Shown here in pieces: positions 1-4,828 of a stretch of DNA of 6,090 bases (its first letter is position 1; each line of letters starts with the position of its first letter). The stretch lies in assembly GCA_030608725.1 (NCBI GenBank), contig JAUWDP010000073.1, forward strand, positions 1-6,090, written 5' to 3'. Source of the DNA: Candidatus Bathyarchaeota archaeon. Lineage in GTDB: Archaea > Thermoproteota > Bathyarchaeia > TCS64. Both the position numbers and the translations under genes were made by a program. A model generated the notes under the pieces. That model was not told the origin of the DNA and searched no databases. It saw only the letters and a program-made list of their open reading frames with translations.

Positions 1-176
1 AGCCCACGTCGCCTGCTGTAGGAGAAAGCCTGACAAGTGGACAGGCTGTACCCTAAGTCTCTGCGGGGCCTGACAGCGTCCCCCGGTATCTGGCCCTCCG
101 ACTCTATTAGCTTCACCGCGATGGGACTCGTGGCCACCCTAAGCTGGGACTCTATCTGCTCTGCTAGCTCCTTCAT
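1..176 (-). CDS. DUF169 family protein, N-terminal part (cut by window edge)
   Basis: Reading the minus strand from the ATG at 174-176 gives 58 codons that stay open to the left edge, so only the N-terminus is visible. The protein begins MKELAEQIESQLRV, followed by ATSPIAVKLIES, then RPRRDLGYSLSTCQAF, and ends in an Arg-rich SYSRRRG. The order 'SP-AVKL.ES', then 'RP.RDLGY.LS.CQAF..(A/S)R..G', is the hallmark start of DUF169 (COG2043), an uncharacterised family of roughly 230-270 residues common in methanogens and other anaerobes. Cys48 is the conserved cysteine of this opening. The ATG is chosen because an in-frame stop lies eight codons upstream and only a TTG intervenes; no strong Shine-Dalgarno is visible. 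It sits 52 bases downstream of the Cys-rich gene on the same strand, so co-transcription is likely. The biochemical role is unknown. Family call is confident from pattern memory; function is not inferred. Confidence 0.85.
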   Translation of the reverse strand, partial: MKELAEQIESQLRVATSPIAVKLIESEGQIPGDAVRPRRDLGYSLSTCQAFSYSRRRG

Positions 177-228
177 GCTCAACTTTATCGGTGTAGCTTA
201 TGCTTCAGGGGCAGTTAAAATAATGGGC

Positions 229-525
229 TCAGAGGCGTCCCTTCCTCTCCATATGCTCCTTCACCGGCTGGCTCACGGAGCCGTCGGGCAGCACATAGTC
301 AGGAGAGACGAAACCTTCACTCTCATATCTCCTCTTCCTGATGCAGTCCCTGCCACCGTTCCAGCAGTAATCCTCCACCCACTTCTTATCGATGAGGCCG
401 AGATCGCATGCCCTCTTCACGCCGCTTGTCTCGTTGTACCATCTGCAGACGCTCTTCAAATCAATCCCGCACATTGATTCCATTCTTTTACCTAATGTCT
501 GTTTCTGATCCGGTATATCTGACAT
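229..525 (-). CDS. small cysteine-rich protein, function unknown
   Basis: This 98-residue protein on the minus strand has five cysteines (C19, C27, C40, C54, C61). The core is C27-R-W-Y, C40, then W49..Y53-C54-W..C61, followed by a PDYVLPDGSV segment near residues 76-84 and a charged tail. This layout (Cys plus aromatic pair, then 'YC-x6-C-x-R', then a 'P..lLPDG.V'-like tail) resembles short Cys-rich proteins found in anaerobes, for which I know no assigned function. Four of the cysteines could bind a metal or an Fe-S cluster, which is inference. No signal peptide or membrane segment is seen. The start could be the ATG at 525, or the internal ATGs at residues 15 or 18, which lie close to the first Cys; none has a strong ribosome site. 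It lies just upstream of the DUF169 gene and diverges from the C_GCAxxG_C_C gene. I consider it real because the sequence is compact, polar and non-repetitive, and the plus-strand frame over it also runs across the DUF169 gene. Confidence 0.72.
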   Translation of the reverse strand: MSDIPDQKQTLGKRMESMCGIDLKSVCRWYNETSGVKRACDLGLIDKKWVEDYCWNGGRDCIRKRRYESEGFVSPDYVLPDGSVSQPVKEHMERKGRL

Positions 526-582
526 TTACTTCACTGACACGAGTTTTAATTCCTACTGGATACCCTATAAACGTGATTCGGT
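526..582. promoter_or_regulatory. divergent promoter region between the Cys-rich gene and the C_GCAxxG_C_C gene
   Basis: Only 57 bases separate the two divergent starts. For the minus-strand gene, TTTATA (complement of TATAAA at 566-571) lies about 46 bases from its ATG, which would give a leader of about 20 bases. For the plus-strand gene, the TATA-like TTTTAAT at 544-550 lies about 33-39 bases upstream of the ATG at 583, which would give a leader of about ten bases and fits the lack of a Shine-Dalgarno there. Both are read by eye; no BRE or mapped start supports them. Two overlapping archaeal promoters in this space imply the genes may be regulated together. Confidence 0.4.
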
Positions 583-1146
583 ATGCCGAAAGAATATTAT
601 CCAGAGGAGACCGCGAGGTACGACTTGCGCGCCGAGGAGGCAGGGTCCAAGGCCAAGGTGCTGGACCGCGTCGCCAAGGCCGCCTACGACAATAACAGGG
701 CCTACGAGGGGTGCGCCCGGTGTGTACTACACGCCCTCCAGACACACATGAAAATAGCGGACGAGAAGGCGTTCACCGCTGCCTTCAAGGCAAGCACGGC
801 AATGTCCGCCGGCGTCGCCCGGAAAGGGGAGACCTGCGGCGCCCTCATAGGCGCCCTGATGGCCGTGGGGCTGGAGATGGGTACGGAGAGCCTCAACGAC
901 TTTGGCGGCTACGTGGCCACCATGGGAGCTGCCTCCAAGGTCTTCGACAGTTTCAGGGAGAGGTACGGGACCGTCAAGTGCTTCGAGATACAGGAGCAAC
1001 TCTTTGGGAGAAGTATCGACTTCTTCAAAGATGAGGACGCCGAGTGGTGGTACGAGAACGGCGGGCTGGACAAGTGCCCGGGCGTCTGCGCAGTCGCCGC
1101 GCGCCTCGCCGCGGAGGAGCTGTTCATACTGAGGGGAGCCGGGTAG
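583..1146 (+). CDS. C_GCAxxG_C_C family (putative redox) protein
   Basis: This 187-residue soluble protein matches the C_GCAxxG_C_C family (the split-Soret-cytochrome-associated, redox-type Cys family; PF09719 from memory). The signature cysteines appear in order: E-G-C44-A-R-C47 near the start of a helix, the central GETC85GALIGALMAVGLEMG segment, K-C133-F, and finally K-C165-PGVC169 followed by an Ala-rich helix. Normal family length is about 120-190 residues, so the gene looks complete. The N-terminus adds a roughly 40-residue charged lead (MPKEYYPEET...). A C-terminal Trp/Tyr/Asp-rich stretch (DEDAEWWYENGG) precedes the last Cys pair. The family is presumed to bind a redox cofactor through its cysteines, but no reaction is established. 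The ATG at 583 has no Shine-Dalgarno, consistent with a leaderless or short-leader mRNA. It diverges from the small Cys-rich gene and converges on a ferredoxin, so a role in an electron-transfer group is a reasonable inference. Confidence 0.9.
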   Translation: MPKEYYPEETARYDLRAEEAGSKAKVLDRVAKAAYDNNRAYEGCARCVLHALQTHMKIADEKAFTAAFKASTAMSAGVARKGETCGALIGALMAVGLEMGTESLNDFGGYVATMGAASKVFDSFRERYGTVKCFEIQEQLFGRSIDFFKDEDAEWWYENGGLDKCPGVCAVAARLAAEELFILRGAG

Positions 1147-1154
1147 CTCCTCTC
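1131..1154. terminator. hairpin spanning the stop of the C_GCAxxG_C_C gene
   Basis: GAGGGGAGC (1131-1139) pairs with GCTCCTCTC (1146-1154) over nine pairs including one G-U, leaving a six-base loop. The stop codon TAG (1144-1146) lies in the loop and first stem base. A short T-rich stretch (CTCTTTTCC) follows about ten bases later. It could end plus-strand transcription, or mark the end of the convergent ferredoxin transcript. Archaeal termination depends mainly on U-tracts, so the role is uncertain even though the stem is clear. Confidence 0.35.
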
Positions 1155-1210
1155 GGATATGTGCCTCTTTTCCACTAAAACGTTCAAAATGCACGCGCTT
1201 TAAGTGGTTG

Positions 1211-1426
1211 TTAGTAATGTATTATTTGCATCACGTTGCGTGAGCATGCCTCCACACACCTCATACAACGTGTGCATCTAGCATCGTCAACGGTGGGGGG
1301 CTTTGTGTCCTTTATGGCGTCCTCTGGGCACGCATACAAGCAATAATAGCATGCGGCACAGTTGCCGATCACACCCACGTAGACAGACTTGTCGTACCTG
1401 TACTTCTCGACCTCCCCCGATCCCAA
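1211..1426 (-). CDS. ferredoxin-like protein with two 4Fe-4S cysteine sets
   Basis: This 71-residue protein carries two complete cysteine sets. The first is C23-AA-C26-YY-C29-LYA-C33-P. The second is C51-TR-C54-MR-C57-VEA-C61-S. Both match the CxxCxxCxxxC pattern for [4Fe-4S] clusters of bacterial-type 2[4Fe-4S] ferredoxins, so it should be a small cytoplasmic electron carrier. The usual Pro follows the fourth Cys in the first set but is Ser in the second. About 22 charged and Tyr/Val residues precede the first cluster, and the C-terminus ends in NVMQIIHY. No ATG is available: TTG at 1424-1426 is the best start, with AGAAGGT about nine bases upstream as a weak ribosome site. The spelling 'NCAACYYCLYACPEDAI' is close to the subunit-like ferredoxins that precede or accompany oxidoreductases, but no catalytic partner is adjacent. 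It converges with the C_GCAxxG_C_C gene, with 64 bases between them. Confidence 0.87.
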   Translation of the reverse strand: MGSGEVEKYRYDKSVYVGVIGNCAACYYCLYACPEDAIKDTKPPTVDDARCTRCMRCVEACSRNVMQIIHY

Positions 1427-2064
1427 CAGATTATTACCTTCTCATGAAAAGCAAGCGTACGCGATATTAAATTGAATTAATGAATCGTTCTGAACGCTAT
1501 AATTTACCACGCATATATATCTGCTAAACCGTACTAAAAAATCCAACCAATAATCATATTGCACACACAAATTTTGATACAAAGCTCCCCTCAACGTTTA
1601 ACCGACATAATAGTCACCGTAAAAAAACGCTTATTCCATGTAACAAGAAACGAGCGACCACGAAGCAGGGGACTTATCACTTAACCAGATACCCTGTAGC
1701 CGCGAAAAATTCCCGGATACAGCGAAAACACCCACACAGCCAGCTAGAAAAAGAGCAAACCATTTAAAACCACGCTAAAAAACAAGCATCAAAGCATAAA
1801 ATAGCCTAAACAGGTATACAAAGAAAAAAAATCGAATATTCCCTACAGCAACGAAACCAACGCACACAAGCCTACACCTATACACATTGTACACGCTGCG
1901 TCAAACCAAGCGGCAGTGCTTAAGGCACTAAGGGTAGGCCTTTCACTTAACGAAACGGATATACCCATAACATCGAGGAAGCCAGCCAGATTACCTACCA
2001 CACCGCTATCATCAACCGAGGGAATATAGCGACCATCGAATCCTCCTAGAACCTCAGGAGGGTC
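1427..2064. other. gene-free, A+C-skewed intergenic stretch
   Basis: No convincing protein gene, tRNA, rRNA or array lies here. By hand count over 1501-2040 the plus strand is about 67% A+C (range about 58-77% per 60 bases) and about 42% G+C, whereas coding strands nearby are purine-rich and GC-richer. Poly-A runs occur near 1535, 1621, 1780 and 1822. One minus-strand open frame (1843-2121, 92 residues) lacks a ribosome site and a recognisable family. A plus-strand frame open from 1805 to 2026 has no ATG. I see no spaced direct repeats that would make a CRISPR array. It may be decayed gene DNA, a long untranslated region, or an unknown RNA. Confidence 0.6.
1462..1496 (-). promoter_or_regulatory. 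putative ferredoxin promoter with upstream inverted repeat
   Basis: Upstream of the TTG start the minus strand contains an AT-rich block (TTTAATATC-like, about 1462-1473) that could serve as a TATA element some 40 bases from the start. About 15 bases further upstream is an inverted repeat, CGTTC-t-GAACG (1486-1496), placed where archaeal activators or repressors commonly bind. Both are by-eye calls in a region that is AT-rich anyway, so the AT block alone is weak. Confidence 0.25.
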
Positions 2065-2130
2065 ATGAAGAGCAGCCAGTCCGTGGAGGTAGCCTTCAGA
2101 GAGACGACAAAGGAGACCCATGTTTCATGA
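2065..2130 (+). pseudogene. possible remnant of the HisB (IGPD) N-terminus
   Basis: A 21-residue ORF starts at an ATG just after an AGGAGG sequence (2056-2061, spacing three bases). It reads MKSSQSVEV, then AFRETTKETHVS, then a TGA. HisB (imidazoleglycerol-phosphate dehydratase) proteins open with a V-x-R-x-T-K-E-T-x-(V/I) strand. The TKETHV match is suggestive, but there is one extra residue between Arg and TKET. The conserved DGTG and TGIGFLDHML segments that should follow are absent in all three plus frames. It overlaps the next micro-ORF by 11 bases. If real, this is a 5' scrap of hisB left by a deletion or rearrangement. The match is only about ten residues and could be chance. Confidence 0.2.
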
Positions 2131-2227
2131 ATACGACCTGAAGCCGGCGTACGCCAAGCTCGGGGAGATGCTCGGCATGGACATGAAGAAGTCGACCCCT
2201 AGGGAACAGAGGTATCAAGAACACTGA
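2120..2227 (+). CDS. 35-residue micro-ORF, unknown (possible gene fragment)
   Basis: Starting at ATG 2120, three bases after AAGGAGA (2110-2116), the plus strand encodes 35 residues: MFHEYDLKPAYAKLGEML, then GMDMKKSTPREQRYQEH and a TGA. Codons up to about residue 27 are GC-ended (gac ctg aag ccg gcg tac gcc aag ctc ggg), like the real genes of the window and unlike the AT-rich surroundings. That suggests it was once, or still is, coding. I recognise no family; a faint echo of the Cys-rich protein's GKRMESMCGIDLKS segment (KLGEMLGMDMKKS) is noted but unproven. It could be a translated small protein or the surviving start of a larger gene whose rest has been lost. Confidence is low because of its length. 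Confidence 0.3.
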   Translation: MFHEYDLKPAYAKLGEMLGMDMKKSTPREQRYQEH

Positions 2228-2377
2228 GATGAACATGGAATTAAGGAGGATAAATTCAAACATACTAAAAAAATGATGGTAAACTAATCACATTATCAGG
2301 CGCGTGCTTGCGAGTGAATACGAAAATATTATTACCCCGCTTCATTTAGTTTGTTTTTAGACTTAGGAGATAGGAAG
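2228..2377. other. short AT-rich spacer with an orphan Shine-Dalgarno
   Basis: The sequence AAGGAGG at 2243-2249 is the strongest ribosome-site-like motif in this part of the window, yet no ATG, GTG or TTG follows at a usable distance with a sensible frame. The only nearby ORF, of 15 residues from 2229, contains it internally. This fits a lost gene start. No other feature is visible before the methyltransferase promoter. Confidence 0.3.
2323..2371 (+). promoter_or_regulatory. TATA-like element and ribosome site that set the start of the membrane methyltransferase
   Basis: AAAATATTA (2323-2331) is a TATA-like stretch. Transcription beginning about 25 bases later would start near 2351, at the upstream TTG, leaving no leader for it. 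AGGAGAT (2365-2371) sits six bases before the GTG at 2378, an ideal ribosome-site spacing. Together they favour GTG 2378 over TTG 2351. By-eye call. Confidence 0.45.
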
Positions 2378-2929
2378 GTGGAACGGAGAGACTGGGTTCT
2401 AGCCCTAATATACACCCCTCTCATGTTTCTCCAGTTTTATCTTGCTTGGACCCATTATAACCAGATGGGATTAAACTACATGGTTAATTTTGGATGGTTT
2501 ATTTTGATGATTTCCGCCATCTTTGGCTGGTTACCCATATATGCATTCAAGAAGGGGGGAGGAGTTCAAGAGGGAGAAAGCTATATTAAAACCACAAAAC
2601 TGGTTGATACGGGTATCTATGGGATAATCCGGCATCCTCAATATTGTGCGAGTATTCTAATATCGGTCTCGATGGTTTTGATGTCACAGTACTGGCTTAG
2701 TCTCGCCGCCGGAGTGATTGTCGTAATTACTTGGTATATTGAATGTCTATACGCCGATAGGAGACTCATCAACAAACACGGGGAAGAATATCGCAACTAT
2801 ATGGAAAGAGTACCTAGAATTAACTTTATTCTTGGTATATTTCGGATATTTTTTCAAGTCCGCGTGCGCGATCGCAGGGGAGGAAAGAGGTTGCACAGGG
2901 CGGGAGAAAAGTTCGGATTGGGTAACTAG
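2378..2929 (+). CDS. ICMT/PEMT-like integral-membrane methyltransferase
   Basis: From GTG 2378 this is a 183-residue, strongly hydrophobic protein with about four membrane segments (roughly residues 5-25, 35-57, 92-104 and 106-120). The C-terminal half shows the isoprenylcysteine carboxyl methyltransferase / phospholipid methyltransferase signature. It has DTGIYGIIRHPQY (77-89, with the RHP-x-Y core), then IE122CLYADRRL, GEEY (135-138) and YMERVPR (141-147). These residues build the S-adenosylmethionine and lipid-substrate pocket in that fold. Archaeal relatives are of unknown substrate, so only methyl transfer to a membrane or lipid-like substrate is inferred. The last 25 or so residues are a basic tail (RVRDRRGGKRLHRAG). 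Its codons are AT-rich (about 35% GC in 2461-2520), unlike flanking genes, which hints at horizontal transfer. The gene stands alone on its strand. The upstream TTG at 2351 would add nine residues but has no ribosome site. Confidence 0.85.
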   Translation: MERRDWVLALIYTPLMFLQFYLAWTHYNQMGLNYMVNFGWFILMISAIFGWLPIYAFKKGGGVQEGESYIKTTKLVDTGIYGIIRHPQYCASILISVSMVLMSQYWLSLAAGVIVVITWYIECLYADRRLINKHGEEYRNYMERVPRINFILGIFRIFFQVRVRDRRGGKRLHRAGEKFGLGN

Positions 2930-3074
2930 TTTTCTAAGGAGAATAAGGCTGAGCTCAGAAGAAGAGGTTTGAAACGAATAAAATGGAAAACATACTAGCA
3001 TGAGCCTAGCACCTTTTAACAGCGCGCACCGTGAACAAGCAAACTAAAATCGCACACGCCGCGAATACAAGCAG

Positions 3075-3089
3075 TTTTATTTAATTTTT
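3075..3089 (+). terminator. T-rich stretch, possible terminator of the methyltransferase transcript
   Basis: Three T runs (TTTT at 3075-3078, TTT at 3080-3082, TTTTT at 3085-3089) interrupted by A's occur on the plus strand about 145 bases after the stop codon. Archaeal RNA polymerase terminates at such oligo-T tracts without needing a hairpin. No stable stem is obvious. The same bases could instead act as a TATA-like element for something downstream, so this is weakly supported. The rest of 2930-3150 holds no gene I can support. Confidence 0.3.
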
Positions 3090-3156
3090 GTTTACATGTG
3101 GATTTATGAGAAAATGTCTCTTAGAATCCTGAATAAAGCGTCTCTATCAATATTGT

Positions 3157-3165
3157 GATATATGC
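3157..3165 (+). promoter_or_regulatory. TATA-like element of the racemase gene
   Basis: GATATATGC here puts the first T of the TATA box 26 bases before the ATG at 3185. That is the classic archaeal distance for transcription starting at or next to the start codon, so the mRNA is probably leaderless. No Shine-Dalgarno precedes the ATG. It also argues against the GTG at 3155 as the start, since that codon lies upstream of this element. Confidence 0.45.
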
Positions 3166-3184
3166 ACCTCGGGACCCCTTACCC

Positions 3185-3880
3185 ATGTATAAGAAGATTG
3201 GAATTCTCGGGGGGTTGACCCCAGAGTCAACTATAACCTATTACATGCATATTGTTCACAGGTACTATGAGCTTTACGGCGATCATGGATACCCGGAGAC
3301 CGTTATCTATGGAGTGAGCTTCCAGAAATACGAGGACTGGATGCAGGTAGAGGACTGGGATAACATTGAGAAGGCTCTCCTGGAGGGATTGAAGGCTTTG
3401 AGGCGTGCGGGGGCAGATTTTACGGTGATAGCTACTAATACCATGCATATTCTGTTCGATAGTTTGCAGGCGCAGGTCGACATGCCGCTTATCAGCATTG
3501 TTGACGCGACAGCCGAAGCCATTAAAGAAGAGGGGTTCAGGAAGGTGGGTCTGATGGGTACCCAGTTCAGCATGACCAAGCCTTTCTACCGTGAGGGTTT
3601 GGCTAAACACGGGATCGAGGTGGTAACACCAAGCATGGAGGATCAGGATTATATTGTGAAGGTGATCTTTGAGGAGCTTTCCATCGGCAAGTTGACCGAG
3701 GAGTCACGTAGAGGGTATCTTGAGATCATTGATAAACTGGTGGAGAGGGGGGCCCAGGGTGTCGTCCTTGGGTGCACCGAGATTCCGCTTCTAGTGACCC
3801 CGGAGCTCACGGACGTGAAGCTCTTTGACACCGCGACAATCCACGCTGAGAGCGCCCTCAGGTACGCGATCAGTGGCTGA
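3185..3880 (+). CDS. aspartate/glutamate racemase family protein (YgeA-like)
   Basis: This 231-residue protein belongs to the Asp/Glu/hydantoin racemase family (two-domain, PLP-independent). It starts MYKKIGILGGLTPEST, the family's phosphate/substrate-binding opening. It then shows an N-terminal active-site segment VIATNTMH (81-88) and a C-terminal one, LGCTEIPLL (195-203), with a conserved FDTATIHAE near 214-222. Length, spacing and the second catalytic Cys (C197) match E. coli YgeA (about 230 residues), which interconverts Asp/Glu enantiomers. The first position that is Cys in classical AspR is Thr84 here (A-T-N-T-M-H). YgeA, as I recall, has the same Thr/Cys arrangement and is reported as an atypical L-specific racemase. 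So amino-acid racemization, probably L to D, is the likely role, for cell-wall-less archaea perhaps in D-amino acid turnover. The start at ATG 3185 is preferred over GTG 3155 because of the TATA-like element and the family's N-terminus. It ends 12 bases from the convergent DUF364 gene, leaving no terminator. Confidence 0.9.
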   Translation: MYKKIGILGGLTPESTITYYMHIVHRYYELYGDHGYPETVIYGVSFQKYEDWMQVEDWDNIEKALLEGLKALRRAGADFTVIATNTMHILFDSLQAQVDMPLISIVDATAEAIKEEGFRKVGLMGTQFSMTKPFYREGLAKHGIEVVTPSMEDQDYIVKVIFEELSIGKLTEESRRGYLEIIDKLVERGAQGVVLGCTEIPLLVTPELTDVKLFDTATIHAESALRYAISG

Positions 3881-3892
3881 TGGACCCTTCTT

Positions 3893-4675
3893 CTACCTCG
3901 CCCTGTAGGTTATGAACTTCCCGGCTCCCTTGAGCTGGGGGGTCCCCCCGCCCTCCGACAGGATCTGCATCGCCTTGTCAGGGTCATCTATCCTTATCCC
4001 TCCTGCGTAGTCCACGCCCATCCTGAAGAGGGGGTCAGGGAGGCAGCTTATCGTGGGGCCGACGAGGGCTACGGTCCTGGCGTCCCGGGCGAGCTGCAGG
4101 AGCCGTTCCATGGTGCCGTTGACGAGAGCGCTCCCGGTTATCACGACGACGTCGGCCTCTGGGATAATGGCCTCGCAGGCGGTATCCGGGAGTAAGCCCT
4201 CCTCCCTGTGGGGGCTCCTCTCGAGGATGTTGACCTCCCTGGCCTTGGACCTGAAGGCCTTCGCGAAGGGCTTGATGTATCCCACCATGGCCACTGTGTC
4301 TTCGGGGCCCACCTCCATGACGTCGATGAGGTTCTCCTTCTCCGCCAAGTACCTGTCGGGCTCTGCCTCCAGAACGATCTGAGAGAGCGCGTTGATCGTG
4401 GAGATTCCGATGACCCTCTTGATGATGTCCCAGGATTCGACGAGGTCCATCAACGCCTCGGCGGGCCTCCCAGCAAGCGTCCCGGCGTCCTGAAGTATCT
4501 GGCAGCAATCGGGCGTTGCCTCGGAGAGGAGGCTGTTACACACGCCCGTGTGGCCGCTCTCTAGTTTTACCTCTGAGTACCCGAGGCCTAGGCAGACCCT
4601 CTCCACCCGTATCCCGGGTAGCTCTGGAATCTCGGCGCGGAGCAGCTCCCTTACCTCGCGTAGCAGTTGGGCCAT
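3893..4675 (-). CDS. DUF4213/DUF364 family protein (putative metal-chelation fold)
   Basis: This 260-residue protein has an N-terminal DUF4213-like part (about 1-95) with LGLGYSEVKLESGHTGVCNSL, then GISTINALSQ (90-99). A Rossmann-like DUF364 part (about 115-250) follows. It shows VAMVGYIKPF (128-137), NILERSPHREEG (149-160), PEADVVVITGSALVNGTMERLL (172-193) and VALVGPTISCLPDPLFRMGVDYAGG (202-226). This order of motifs is diagnostic of the family, whose crystal structures led to the suggestion of heavy-metal chelation; the true ligand is unknown. Four Cys are visible (C28, C46, C57, C58), plus C167 and C211. The ATG at 4675 is chosen over GTG 4681: AAGGAG (minus strand, 4683-4688) is seven bases from the ATG but almost abuts the GTG. 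It lies downstream of the S9 peptidase on the same strand, with 153 bases between, so it may have its own promoter. No functional tie to the peptidase or the racemase is evident. Confidence 0.88.
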   Translation of the reverse strand: MAQLLREVRELLRAEIPELPGIRVERVCLGLGYSEVKLESGHTGVCNSLLSEATPDCCQILQDAGTLAGRPAEALMDLVESWDIIKRVIGISTINALSQIVLEAEPDRYLAEKENLIDVMEVGPEDTVAMVGYIKPFAKAFRSKAREVNILERSPHREEGLLPDTACEAIIPEADVVVITGSALVNGTMERLLQLARDARTVALVGPTISCLPDPLFRMGVDYAGGIRIDDPDKAMQILSEGGGTPQLKGAGKFITYRAR

Positions 4676-4680
4676 CCTCA

Positions 4681-4690
4681 CTCTCCTTCC
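4681..4690 (-). promoter_or_regulatory. ribosome-binding site deciding the DUF364 start
   Basis: GGAAGGAGAG on the minus strand is a strong Shine-Dalgarno. It is centred seven bases upstream of the ATG at 4673-4675. An in-frame GTG at 4679-4681 overlaps its 3' end, so the ATG is the likely true start. Confidence 0.6.
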
Positions 4691-4753
4691 GAATCAGTAA
4701 TGGAGGTTCCATCGCTTTGAAAGTTGTTATGGTATCAGGTTAATCTGGCTGTG

Positions 4754-4763
4754 GCAACGTTGC
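4754..4763. repeat. 10-base perfect palindrome in the spacer upstream of the DUF364 gene
   Basis: GCAACGTTGC reads the same on both strands. It sits 79 bases upstream of the DUF364 start and 66 bases after the peptidase stop, in a non-coding spacer. It could be an operator for a dimeric regulator or chance; flanking bases do not extend the symmetry. Confidence 0.2.
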
Positions 4764-4810
4764 GCCCGCGAATCTCTGGGGGTCCTCTCTGATGGAGTCT
4801 ATTCTTCGCG

Positions 4811-4828
4811 CACAAGGGAAAATTTGTG
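4811..4828 (-). terminator. short hairpin directly after the peptidase stop codon
   Basis: On the minus strand CACAA (4824-4828) and TTGTG (4811-4815) form a five-base stem with an eight-base ATTTTCCC loop, immediately after the TGA. The stem is short and no long U-tract follows, so terminator activity is doubtful. Confidence 0.18.

Noticed and set aside
37..477. Plus-strand open frame of 146 residues
   Set aside because: It runs antisense across both the DUF169 N-terminus and the Cys-rich gene, has no family resemblance and no ribosome site. The minus-strand proteins explain the sequence better.
507..587. Near-repeat GATCCGGTAT (507) and GATTCGGTAT (575)
   Set aside because: Ten bases with one mismatch, one copy inside the Cys-rich gene and the other across the start of the next gene. 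Two copies are not enough to propose a shared operator.
727..1194. Minus-strand open frame of 155 residues
   Set aside because: It is a shadow of the C_GCAxxG_C_C gene, whose plus-strand frame has the clear family cysteine pattern; high GC content makes such long antisense frames common.
1500..1860. Possible CRISPR array or leader because of A-rich, repetitive look
   Set aside because: No direct repeats of 24-37 bases with regular spacers are present; the similarity comes only from short A runs such as CTAAAAAA.
1805..2026. Plus-strand frame with no stop for about 220 bases
   Set aside because: It lacks an ATG near its beginning, has no family match, and ends without the features of a gene. 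A lost gene is possible but not supported.
1843..2121. Minus-strand open frame of 92 residues with a hydrophobic C-terminus
   Set aside because: No recognisable domain, no ribosome site before its ATG, and it lies in the skewed region where one strand is T+G-rich, which by itself yields hydrophobic-looking translations. It is kept only as a possibility within the gene-free stretch.
4035..4564. Long open frames in other frames over the DUF364 gene
   Set aside because: Their translations are rich in Arg, Gly and His from GC-rich off-frame reading and overlap a gene with an unmistakable motif order.
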